6,001 nucleotides of DNA. It comes from Propionibacteriaceae bacterium (GTDB lineage: Bacteria; Actinomycetota; Actinomycetes; Propionibacteriales; Propionibacteriaceae). Below are positions 1 to 5,701 of the stretch, one piece after another. How positions within the stretch are numbered: the first letter of the stretch is position 1; every line of letters begins with the position of its first letter. A program made the position numbers and the translations under genes. The DNA is taken from positions 14,556 to 20,556 of the forward strand of contig JAUMYR010000019.1 in assembly GCA_030528545.1 (NCBI GenBank). The letters run 5' to 3'. The notes under the pieces are model-generated. The model had not been told where the DNA came from, did not search any database, and saw only the letters and a program-made list of their open reading frames with translations.

Positions 1-137
1 ACTTCGGCCCCACCCCAGCGCCGCTGCCGGAGGGTCGGCTGGTGCTGGCCTCCGGCGAGGTCAAGGAGGAACTGCCGGGCGAAACCACCGCGTGGCTGCT
101 TGAGGAGGCTTCGTCTGGTTCGAGCCTGCTGCCGTGA
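1..137 (+). CDS. C-terminal end of a probable GH13 alpha-glucosidase (5' truncated)
   Basis: Reading from base 3, 44 codons run to a TGA at 135-137; bases 1-2 (AC) finish a codon that would be Asn if preceded by A. The visible residues begin FGPTPAPLPEG, continue with LVLASGEV and end with LPGETTAWLLEEA and a short Ser-rich tail. This matches the pattern of the C-terminal beta-sandwich domain of GH13 alpha-glucosidases and oligo-1,6-glucosidases, where an Asn-Phe/Leu-Gly, a Pro-Leu-Pro, a Leu-Ala-Ser-Gly and a final Thr-Ala/Val-Trp-Leu are typical. Those enzymes hydrolyse alpha-glucosides in the cytoplasm. The catalytic barrel lies outside the window, so subfamily and substrate cannot be told; trehalose synthase or another GH13 member is possible. 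The gene converges on the minus-strand transport cluster and looks functionally unrelated to it. Confidence 0.62.
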   Translation, partial: FGPTPAPLPEGRLVLASGEVKEELPGETTAWLLEEASSGSSLLP

Positions 138-155
138 TCCCGTTCCGGCTGTCAG

Positions 156-175
156 CCCGGTGAGACCAGACCGGG
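156..175 (+). terminator. Possible terminator hairpin after the glucosidase gene
   Basis: CCCGGT at 156-161 and ACCGGG at 170-175 are perfect complements around an 8-base loop, beginning 18 bases after the stop codon. The 6-bp GC-rich stem suits a terminator, but no run of T follows, so this is a hairpin by sequence and a terminator only by position. A second small stem, CCGCC/GGCGG with a 4-base loop, sits at 237-250. Confidence 0.35.
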
Positions 176-280
176 TCATAGTCCATATAAAGCGGACGGG
201 TCATCGACTGCGCTACACCCGGCGGGCTCGCAGCTTCCGCCGTCCGGCGGACCGCCCCGCCCGGATGCGCCCGGGGCTAG

Positions 281-317
281 GAGGGGATGCCGCGAGCTGG
301 CGCGGGCCCGTCCCCTC
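281..317 (-). terminator. Long two-tier stem-loop overlapping the MFS stop codon
   Basis: GAGGGGA at 281-287 pairs exactly with TCCCCTC at 311-317. Inside it, CCGCG at 290-294 pairs with CGCGG at 301-305 around a 6-base loop. The outer arm includes two bases of the TGA stop of the MFS gene (316-318). The position at the convergent end of the minus-strand cluster suggests a terminator or an mRNA 3'-end protecting structure, possibly acting in both directions. No T tract follows on either strand, so the termination role is inferred. Confidence 0.45.
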
Positions 318-1485
318 AGGCCGTATTCCGCCGGAAGACCACGGCCATGGGTAGCAAGGCGATGGCCAAGATGGCGGCAACCGGCACGAAGAAGGCCGTT
401 GTGAGCGCCACATAGACCGGGGCGAGCGCCATGCCCCCGATGGCGGCCACGCTGGTCCGGGTGATCGTCAGCGTGGCCACGGTCTCCGGGCGCCGGTCCG
501 GTTTCGCGTCCACGGCGAGCGCGGTCGTCGCGTTGACCGCGAGGGAGGAGCCCGCCCCAACGAGGATGGCACCGGCGAGCCAGAACGGCGCCGAGTTGCC
601 AGCCAGGCCCCACAGGCCCAGGCCCGCCGTGCAGGAGGCCAGCCCGATGAACGCCAGCGCCTTGGTGCGGGCCTCGAAACGGAGCCCGATCGTCGCCGCC
701 GTCACCGCCGCCAGGGCCATCGTCGAGACGATGACCGAGAAGAAGCTGCCGTCCATGCCCGCGGCGTGCAGCACCCGGGCCAGATAGACGCGTCCAGCGT
801 CCCAGGCGACGGCCAGCAAGACGATGGGGATCAGCAAGACCGGCGCCACCGCTCGCCAGGGGATTATCGACCCGGCCGGGGCGGCGTCGCGCGTGGGACT
901 CCCCTCGTCGTGACCCGTGAGCGAGAGGTGGTGCATGAAGGCGGCGATAGCCAGGTAGGTCAGTGCGTTCAACGCCGCCGACCATTGCAGCGCGTAGCTG
1001 GTCAGGCCCAGAATCAGCGCTCCGATCAGTGGCCCAATCGTGCGTCCGAGCTGGAACTGGGTGGAGTCTCGCAGGACCTGCTTGGTGGTGCCTCCGGCAC
1101 CGGGCCATGCCGAGACCAGGGACACCCACGCTGGCCCTCCGGCACCCACCGCGAACGCGGCGACCCCGGTGAGCACCACGACCGCCACCGACTGGGACGG
1201 GCTCAGGTGGCCGGTGGGCGACCACGCGCACGCCCCGATCGCCACCGCGATGGCGGCCTCGAGGAGCGAGGTCCGTTTCAGGGTTCCGATGAGTCCCCAG
1301 CGGCGCGCGAAGCGGGCACCCTGCACGGCGCCGAGAACGGTTCCGATGGCCCCGCCGAACAATTGGAGGGGCTGGACGATGACGGGCACCCGGTTGTCCC
1401 CCAGCGCCCACAGGACGGCCACGTTCATGGCGGCCGCAGCCAGGTTGGACGCGAGGGCGAGCAACCAGAACCACCAGTAGTTCAC
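316..1485 (-). CDS. MFS transporter, MFS_3/EntS-like, possible siderophore exporter
   Basis: A 389-residue polytopic membrane protein. Hydrophobic helices start at about residue 6 and recur to the C-terminus, consistent with about 12 segments and a break at a hydrophilic stretch around residues 188-208 between the two halves. The segment FQLGRTIGPLIGALILG (144-160) matches the Arg-x-x-Gly-Pro-x-x-Gly motif of helix 5 in the MFS_3 (EntS, enterobactin exporter) family, and ARFARRWG (58-65) sits at the usual Arg-rich loop between helices 2 and 3. The GTG at 1485 is preferred: AGGGTGG lies 7 bases upstream, the first helix follows at once, and upstream sequence in this frame is not membrane-like. 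The start overlaps the stop of the preceding small gene as GTGA. Next to a chelate importer the best guess is proton-driven export of a siderophore or metallophore; a drug efflux pump is the main alternative. Confidence 0.8.
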   Translation of the reverse strand: MNYWWFWLLALASNLAAAAMNVAVLWALGDNRVPVIVQPLQLFGGAIGTVLGAVQGARFARRWGLIGTLKRTSLLEAAIAVAIGACAWSPTGHLSPSQSVAVVVLTGVAAFAVGAGGPAWVSLVSAWPGAGGTTKQVLRDSTQFQLGRTIGPLIGALILGLTSYALQWSAALNALTYLAIAAFMHHLSLTGHDEGSPTRDAAPAGSIIPWRAVAPVLLIPIVLLAVAWDAGRVYLARVLHAAGMDGSFFSVIVSTMALAAVTAATIGLRFEARTKALAFIGLASCTAGLGLWGLAGNSAPFWLAGAILVGAGSSLAVNATTALAVDAKPDRRPETVATLTITRTSVAAIGGMALAPVYVALTTAFFVPVAAILAIALLPMAVVFRRNTA

Positions 1486-1733
1486 CAGCGGACCACCCTG
1501 TCGCTGGGCACGGCGTGGGCGGTGGGCCCACGACCGGCACGGTCTCCAGGCGGTCTCTGCCACAGCGCCCCGGGGCCAGGTCCGGCGGCGCCCCGGTCCG
1601 GCCACCGCCGCCGGGTCACCGGCGCCTCGAAGAGGGCACTGCGGTAGCGGTCCGCGCCGCGGGCCCGAGAGAGCATCTGCGAGGATAGGCCGGTTGCCAG
1701 GCCCACCGGCTGGGTCTCGGTCTGGCACCTCAT
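1482..1733 (-). CDS. Small Arg-rich hypothetical protein, 83 aa
   Basis: I do not recognise this protein. The ATG at 1733 has a near-ideal ribosome binding site (GAGGAGG, 1740-1746) 6 bases upstream, and the TGA overlaps the GTG of the MFS gene (GTGA, 1482-1485), so the two are probably translationally coupled. The product has 14 Arg and no Lys, one Cys (residue 3), no membrane helix and no signal peptide. Codon use is uneven: 46 of the first 50 codons and all of the last 15 end in G or C, but 8 of codons 51-68 end in A or T. That dip could mark a small frameshift, or a protein under weak constraint. Possible roles are a coupling leader for the exporter or a small accessory protein. The 171-base gap to the ATPase gene may hold its own promoter, but I see no clear -10/-35 pair there. 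Confidence 0.45.
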   Translation of the reverse strand: MRCQTETQPVGLATGLSSQMLSRARGADRYRSALFEAPVTRRRWPDRGAAGPGPGALWQRPPGDRAGRGPTAHAVPSDRVVRW

Positions 1734-1739
1734 ATGGGG

Positions 1740-1746
1740 CCTCCTC
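1740..1746 (-). promoter_or_regulatory. Strong ribosome binding site of the small gene
   Basis: The minus strand reads GAGGAGG here, 6 bases before the ATG at 1733. It is a near-perfect anti-16S match and is the main reason to take the small reading frame as translated and to choose this start over upstream in-frame codons. Confidence 0.65.
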
Positions 1747-1839
1747 ACCGTGCTCTCGCGACGCTGCCGATTCTGCCAAAATGGGCCTGCCTTCTCCAGC
1801 CGAAACCGCCCTATTGCGCATGGCAAGCACATATGCCAC

Positions 1840-1854
1840 CGCCAGGTCCTGGCG
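1840..1854. repeat. Perfect 7-1-7 palindrome in the gap ahead of the small gene
   Basis: CGCCAGG-T-CCTGGCG is a perfect inverted repeat with a single central base, lying in the 171-base gap between the ATPase stop (1905) and the small gene start (1733). A 10-base palindrome, GGCGCGCGCC (1851-1860), overlaps its end. The geometry would suit a dimeric repressor site. It does not resemble the DtxR or Fur consensus, and a match of this length can arise by chance in GC-rich DNA. Confidence 0.3.
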
Positions 1855-1904
1855 CGCGCCCCGCGTCCCCGCGCGGCCACGGGCGGCGAGCCGAAGCGCA
1901 GCCG

Positions 1905-2696
1905 CTAGGTGCGCCGCTCCCGAGGTGAGTCGATGTGCACCACCAGCCTCCCGGTATCTTCGTCGGTGCCGACCCGGCCGGCGACGGCGAAGACCTCCTC
2001 CAGCAGCCGCGGGGTCACCACGGCGGCCGGGTCCCCGTCGGCGACGATGCGTCCCCGGCTCAGTGCGACCAGCCGGTCGGCGTAGCGGGCAGCGTGTTCC
2101 AGGTCGTGCAGTACCGAGACCACCGTGAGGCCACGGGAGTGCCGCAACCGCGCGATGAGGTCCAGTACCTCCAGCTGGTGGCAGATGTCGAGGAAGGTCG
2201 TCGGTTCGTCCAGCAGCAGGATCGAGGCGTCCTGGGCCAGGGACAGGGCCAGCCGGACCCGCTGGCGCTCACCGCCGGACAGGCTGTCGACCATCCGGTC
2301 GCCGAGGTGGGCCGTGCCGGTCTCGGCTAGCGCGACGGCGCAGTGCTCGTCGAAGGGGTCGCGCAGCATCGCCCACATGGATCGCTGCGGGAACCTGCCG
2401 TGGGCCACCAGCTGACGCACCGTCATGCCGGGAACGCGGGGCAGTTGCTGGGGCAGCAACGCTACCCGCCGGGCGACCAGGCGCCGTGGCGTGGACGCGA
2501 TGCTGGTCCCGTCCAGCAGCGACTCGCCCTGGATCCGTAGTTCGCCTGACAGGGCGCGCAGCAGCGTCGATTTGCCGCAGCCGTTCGCCCCGACTAGGGC
2601 GACCCACTCCCCCTGGCCGATCTTGAGGTCGAGGTGGTCGAGGACGACCCGGTCCCCGAACCGGACGCAGGCTCGACGCAGTTCCATCACTGTCAC
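1905..2696 (-). CDS. ABC transporter ATP-binding protein, FecE/FepC type (chelate import)
   Basis: A 263-residue cytoplasmic ATPase that powers the adjacent importer. All nucleotide-binding motifs are present and intact: Walker A GANGCGKST (36-44), Q-loop Q83 in LLPQQ, signature LSGGERQRV (139-147), Walker B ILLLDEP with catalytic Glu164, D-loop FLD (168-170) and switch His197 in VLHDLE. Length and the C-terminal segment (TPRLLEEVF, 228-236, then DTGRLVVHI) fit the Fe-siderophore/haem/cobalamin ATPases. The start is the GTG at 2696: AGGAGG (2704-2709) lies 7 bases upstream, whereas the later in-frame ATG at 2687 would be 16 bases away. The start overlaps the TGA of the upstream permease as GTGA. 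No odd residues were seen. The family is certain; the cargo is inferred from neighbours. Confidence 0.93.
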   Translation of the reverse strand: MTVMELRRACVRFGDRVVLDHLDLKIGQGEWVALVGANGCGKSTLLRALSGELRIQGESLLDGTSIASTPRRLVARRVALLPQQLPRVPGMTVRQLVAHGRFPQRSMWAMLRDPFDEHCAVALAETGTAHLGDRMVDSLSGGERQRVRLALSLAQDASILLLDEPTTFLDICHQLEVLDLIARLRHSRGLTVVSVLHDLEHAARYADRLVALSRGRIVADGDPAAVVTPRLLEEVFAVAGRVGTDEDTGRLVVHIDSPRERRT

Positions 2697-3691
2697 GGTT
2701 CTGCCTCCTGGTGTGAGCTGGCCACCGCGACCAGCGCGGCGGCTCCGATGAGGCAGGTGACGGCGCCGGCCGGCACCCCCACCTGCTGACCATCGCCGGT
2801 GAGTTGGATCGCGAGGCTGACGGCCTTGGCGATGAGATCGGAGGCGGCGACGAAGAGTCCTGCGCATACCGCGACGAGCACCACCTGCCTCCTCAGCCGC
2901 CCGCCGAAGACCAGCCGGACGAGGTGGGGCGCGACGAAACCGACGAAGGCGAGCGGCCCCACGGTCGCCACCGCCGCTGAGGCCAGCAGCACCGCGATCC
3001 CGATGCCCGCGCCGCGCCAGAATCCAGGCGACACTCCGAGGGAGTGGGCGTGGGAATCGGAAACCGTGAGGATCTCCAGCCGGTCGGCGACCAGCACCAG
3101 TACGGCGAACCCGGCGAGGACCGGTACCGCGATCATCGGGACGTGCTCGGCGACGCGGGCCTCCACCGACCCGATCAGCCAGCGCAGGGCTCCCCCCACA
3201 CCGGTCGGCCGGGCGGCGATGAGGATCGTCACCACCCCGGTCAGGGCCAGCGCCGACAGCAGGCCGAGCACCGCGGTCTGCTCCGATGTGCGGCGGCGGG
3301 CCACCAGCCACAGCAGTCCGCCGCCGAGCAGGCCGCCCACGTTCGCCGACAGCACCGACGAGAACACGCTCCCGCCGTCGATGAACCCCGTCCCCGAGGC
3401 GATCAGATAGCCGAGCACCGCCGAAGGGTTCACCGCCGTCAGTTCGGGGGCAGCCAGCGGGTTGCGCAGCACCGACTGCAATGCCAGCCCGGCCAGGCCG
3501 AGAGCCGCTCCGGCGAAGAGGGCGACGAGGAGGCGTGGGAGCCGCAGCTCGGTCAGCACCCGCCACGAGATCGCGTCGGTCCCAGCCAGCAGCGCGGACC
3601 AGTCCACGCCCCGCCCCAGCGCGAGATGGGCGACCGGGACAATGACTGCGGCGGACGCGATCCCCAGACCCAGCCAGACACGGCGGCTCAC
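2693..3691 (-). CDS. FecCD-family ABC permease (second permease of the importer)
   Basis: A 332-residue inner-membrane permease of the BtuC/FecCD family, about the usual length, with hydrophobic segments throughout consistent with the family's ten helices. Family landmarks are RLPR (50-53), Leu-Ala-Gly-x-x-Leu-Gln (66-72), RNPLAAPEL (76-84), WLIGS (171-175), the coupling-helix region GPLAFVGFVAPHLVR (245-259) including the conserved Pro-His, and the C-terminal VPAGAVTCLIGA. The GTG at 3691 is chosen because GGGGAGG (3700-3706) sits 8 bases upstream. It overlaps the preceding permease stop as GTGA, and its own TGA overlaps the ATPase start. It most likely forms a heterodimer with the permease at 3688-4635. 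Cargo (ferric siderophore, haem or other chelate) cannot be read from the sequence. Confidence 0.92.
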   Translation of the reverse strand: MSRRVWLGLGIASAAVIVPVAHLALGRGVDWSALLAGTDAISWRVLTELRLPRLLVALFAGAALGLAGLALQSVLRNPLAAPELTAVNPSAVLGYLIASGTGFIDGGSVFSSVLSANVGGLLGGGLLWLVARRRTSEQTAVLGLLSALALTGVVTILIAARPTGVGGALRWLIGSVEARVAEHVPMIAVPVLAGFAVLVLVADRLEILTVSDSHAHSLGVSPGFWRGAGIGIAVLLASAAVATVGPLAFVGFVAPHLVRLVFGGRLRRQVVLVAVCAGLFVAASDLIAKAVSLAIQLTGDGQQVGVPAGAVTCLIGAAALVAVASSHQEAEP

Positions 3692-4635
3692 CGGTCCATC
3701 CTCCCCGCCACGAAGACCATGGCGACGCAGAACCCGATCAGCGCGGTCCACGCCCCGAGCGGGGTCTCGAAGGGTTTGAACAGTTCCCGCGCCGCGATGT
3801 CGGCGCCGACACTCACCCCAGCCCCGATGATCGCCGTCACCGCGAGCCGGAACACCTCCCCCGCCGCCGGGACGAACCACCGGGTCACGGTCGGGGCGAC
3901 GAAGGCGACCCAGGCGATGGGGCCGCAGGCGGCCACCACGAGGGCGACCAGCAACGCGGCGACGCCGAGGGCCAGCAACCGCCAGCGTCCGGGCCTCATC
4001 CCCAGGGCGGAGGCCTGCTCGTCGCCGAGGGACAGCACCCCCAGCGCAGGCAGCACCGCGACCGTGGCGGCGCAACCGATGAGCAGGGGCACGATCAGCG
4101 GCAAGGCTACGTCGGCGGTGACCTCGGTGAGAGACCCCACGAGGTATGTGAAGATGATGCTCAGCTCTACCTGGTCGGCCGTCGACATCACGGTCAGCAC
4201 CGCTGCCTGCCACGCGGTCGATATCGCGGCCCCGATGAGCAGGGTCTGCGCGGCGCTGCGTCCCCTCGCGGCCGCGAGTAGGCACAGGGCACCCCCCGCT
4301 AGCGCACCGGCCAGGGCCCCGGCCGCGCGGGCGGTCAGCGAATGGATGCCGTTAGTGACCAGCAGCGCCGCCACGAAGGCGGCTCCCCCGCTGACGCCCA
4401 GCAGGTCGGGCACCGCGAGCGGGTTGCGCATGGCCCGCTGCACCAGCAGTCCCGCGACTCCGAGCCCGGCCCCGGCGGCGGCACCCACCAGCAGCCGGGG
4501 CAGGCGAATCTCAAAGAACACGATCCGCGCGACCCGCCCCGATGCGGGCAGGCCGAGATAGAGGCTTGCCGTGGCGAGGGCGGCCCCCGCCACGGCAAGC
4601 AGGGTCAGGATCGTGATCCGCTGGCGGAGCCCCAC
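3688..4635 (-). CDS. FecCD-family ABC permease (first permease of the importer)
   Basis: A 315-residue membrane permease, slightly short for the family but with both ends in place. Landmarks are RLPR (44-47), RNPLAVPDLLGVSGGA (70-85), which matches the family consensus closely, and GPIAWVAFVAPTVTR (238-252) at the coupling helix that contacts the ATPase. The usual His after Ala-Pro in that last motif is Thr249, unlike its partner permease, which keeps Pro-His. The start is the GTG at 4635, overlapping the TAG of the lipoprotein gene by one base (TAGTG). The ribosome binding site is weak (GAAG only), so translation probably depends on ribosomes ending the upstream gene. The stop overlaps the next permease start as GTGA. 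It is the second gene of the importer operon and the likely heterodimer partner of the following permease. Confidence 0.91.
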   Translation of the reverse strand: MGLRQRITILTLLAVAGAALATASLYLGLPASGRVARIVFFEIRLPRLLVGAAAGAGLGVAGLLVQRAMRNPLAVPDLLGVSGGAAFVAALLVTNGIHSLTARAAGALAGALAGGALCLLAAARGRSAAQTLLIGAAISTAWQAAVLTVMSTADQVELSIIFTYLVGSLTEVTADVALPLIVPLLIGCAATVAVLPALGVLSLGDEQASALGMRPGRWRLLALGVAALLVALVVAACGPIAWVAFVAPTVTRWFVPAAGEVFRLAVTAIIGAGVSVGADIAARELFKPFETPLGAWTALIGFCVAMVFVAGRMDR

Positions 4636-5648
4636 TACTTCTTCAGGTCACGCTCAATGTGGCCCACGGCCTCGGTCACGGCGGTGGCGATGCACCGGGT
4701 GCCCCGGCAGAACGTCCACAGTTCCTTGTTGACCTCGTGAACGTGGCCGTTCCTGACCGCGGTGAGCTGTTTCCAGACTGGGTTGTCGGCGTAGATCTCG
4801 GAGGCCTTCTTATCGGTGGGCGCGAAAGTCATCGACGAGACGAAGATGACCTTGGGATCCTTCTCCAGGATCTGCTCCAGGCTGTAGGCCCCAGCCTTGA
4901 CCGGGTCGGTGCCAAGCACCTCGAAGGGGTTGTTGACGACCTTGGCCAGGGCGCTGCCCAATGGATCAGCCCCCTTAGTGGCCACGCCCATACCGGAAGC
5001 CCCACCCCACATGAGGAGCACCGGCTGATCGGCGACCCCCGCGGCCGCGGCCTTCTTCTTCGCCGCCGCCATGGCCTCCACGTAGGAGGTCTCAGCCTTG
5101 ACTTGGGCGTCCACCTTGCCGGTCAGCGTCGCGACCATCCGCAGGTAGGACAGGGAGTCCTCATCGGTCTTGACGTTGACCAGCAGCACCGGCGAGAACT
5201 TCTCCAGAGCGGGCTTGAGCCCCTCGTGGACGCCCGCGAGCCCGATCACCAGGTCGGGCTTGAGCCCGGCGGCGAACGAGGTGTCCTCGGCCCCAAAGCT
5301 GCCCGGCACCACCGGGATGTCCTTGGCCTTGTCTCCGAAGATCTCTGGGCGGGTCGCCAGTTTGGGGGTGGAGGTGGCCACCGGGACGATGTCGAGGCTG
5401 GCCAGGATGTCGTCGCAGATGCCGGTGAGGCACACGATGCGCTGCGGAGCGGCGGGGACGCTCACCGCGACCCCATCGGGGCCGGTCGCGGTGAGGGCAG
5501 GAGTCACCGGCGTGACACCGGAGGCGGGCGCCTCGCTCTGCGCCACCGTTGGGGTGGGGGGCGCCGACGGCGCGTCCGCACCGGGCACACAGGCCGAGAG
5601 GACGCAGGCTGCGGCAAGGCCCATCAAGACTAAACCACGACGGATCAT
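4635..5648 (-). CDS. Lipoprotein solute-binding protein of a siderophore/metal-chelate importer
   Basis: A 337-residue extracytoplasmic binding protein (Peripla_BP_2, class III). MIRR and a hydrophobic stretch lead to the lipobox LSAC, so Cys20 is the probable lipidated residue anchoring it to the outer face of the membrane. A Pro/Thr/Ala/Ser-rich linker follows (21-55). The fold starts with VPAAPQRIVCLTG (64-76); GLKPDLVIGLAG (128-139) is the typical end of the N-lobe and VHEVNKELWTFCRGTR (303-318) the typical C-terminal motif. Cys73/Cys78 and Cys314/Cys319 form two CX4C pairs at positions that normally line or border the ligand cleft, which is unusual. The ATG at 5648 has GGGGG (5655-5659) 6 bases upstream and gives a complete signal peptide. 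It is the first gene of the operon, directly below a Fur-type box. Ligand unknown: ferric siderophore first, haem or a zinc chelate next. Confidence 0.9.
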   Translation of the reverse strand: MIRRGLVLMGLAAACVLSACVPGADAPSAPPTPTVAQSEAPASGVTPVTPALTATGPDGVAVSVPAAPQRIVCLTGICDDILASLDIVPVATSTPKLATRPEIFGDKAKDIPVVPGSFGAEDTSFAAGLKPDLVIGLAGVHEGLKPALEKFSPVLLVNVKTDEDSLSYLRMVATLTGKVDAQVKAETSYVEAMAAAKKKAAAAGVADQPVLLMWGGASGMGVATKGADPLGSALAKVVNNPFEVLGTDPVKAGAYSLEQILEKDPKVIFVSSMTFAPTDKKASEIYADNPVWKQLTAVRNGHVHEVNKELWTFCRGTRCIATAVTEAVGHIERDLKK

Positions 5649-5664
5649 TCAGAACCCCCAGTAA

Positions 5665-5679
5665 TGATAGTGATTATCA
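5665..5679. promoter_or_regulatory. Fur-family (Fur/Zur-type) operator upstream of the importer
   Basis: On the minus strand this reads TGATAAT-C-ACTATCA. It matches the Fur-family 7-1-7 core TGATAAT-N-ATTATCA at all but one position. Against the classic 19-base Fur box it matches 15 of 19 positions (plus strand, 5660-5678). It lies in an AT-rich island within otherwise GC-rich DNA, 17 bases ahead of the lipoprotein ATG and over the likely -10 element, where a metal-loaded repressor would block transcription. It does not resemble the DtxR/IdeR consensus. Confidence 0.65.
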
Positions 5680-5701
5680 ATTGCAGGGAAATGATATGCC
5701 C
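5673..5701 (-). promoter_or_regulatory. Candidate promoter of the importer operon
   Basis: GATAAT (5678-5673, minus strand) is a good -10 candidate. The hexamer 17 bases upstream, GGGCAT (5701-5696), is a poor -35. An alternative -10, TATCAT, lies a few bases closer to the gene. Either would put the transcript start within about 20 bases of the ATG and overlap the Fur-type box. The exact start is not determined. Confidence 0.35.

Noticed and set aside
1610..1740. Small gene as a frameshifted N-terminus of the MFS transporter
   Set aside because: No frame between 1486 and 1740 encodes a membrane helix, and the MFS protein already begins with its first helix at a well-primed start, so nothing appears to be missing.
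1486..1839. In-frame upstream extension of the MFS protein to an ATG at 1839
   Set aside because: The extension is Arg/Pro/Gly-rich with no membrane helix and overlaps the small gene in another frame. The GTG at 1485 has a good ribosome binding site and leads directly into the first helix.
2697..3566. Long minus-strand open frame extending the ATPase upstream
   Set aside because: It lies over the FecCD permease in another frame, and the extra sequence is Arg/Gly-rich shadow translation. The true start at 2696 has a strong ribosome binding site.
3044..4561. Long plus-strand open frame opposite the two permeases
   Set aside because: It is antisense to two clear FecCD genes; its composition (Arg, Gln, Thr, Pro, Ala) is typical of GC-rich shadow frames and shows no domain.
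4659..5633. Plus-strand open frame opposite the lipoprotein gene
   Set aside because: The opposite strand encodes an unambiguous binding protein; this frame has no motif and is Gly/His/Arg-rich.
5660..5700. DtxR/IdeR iron box upstream of the importer
   Set aside because: The AT-rich site lacks the TTAGG and CCTAA half-sites of that family; it fits the Fur-family core instead.
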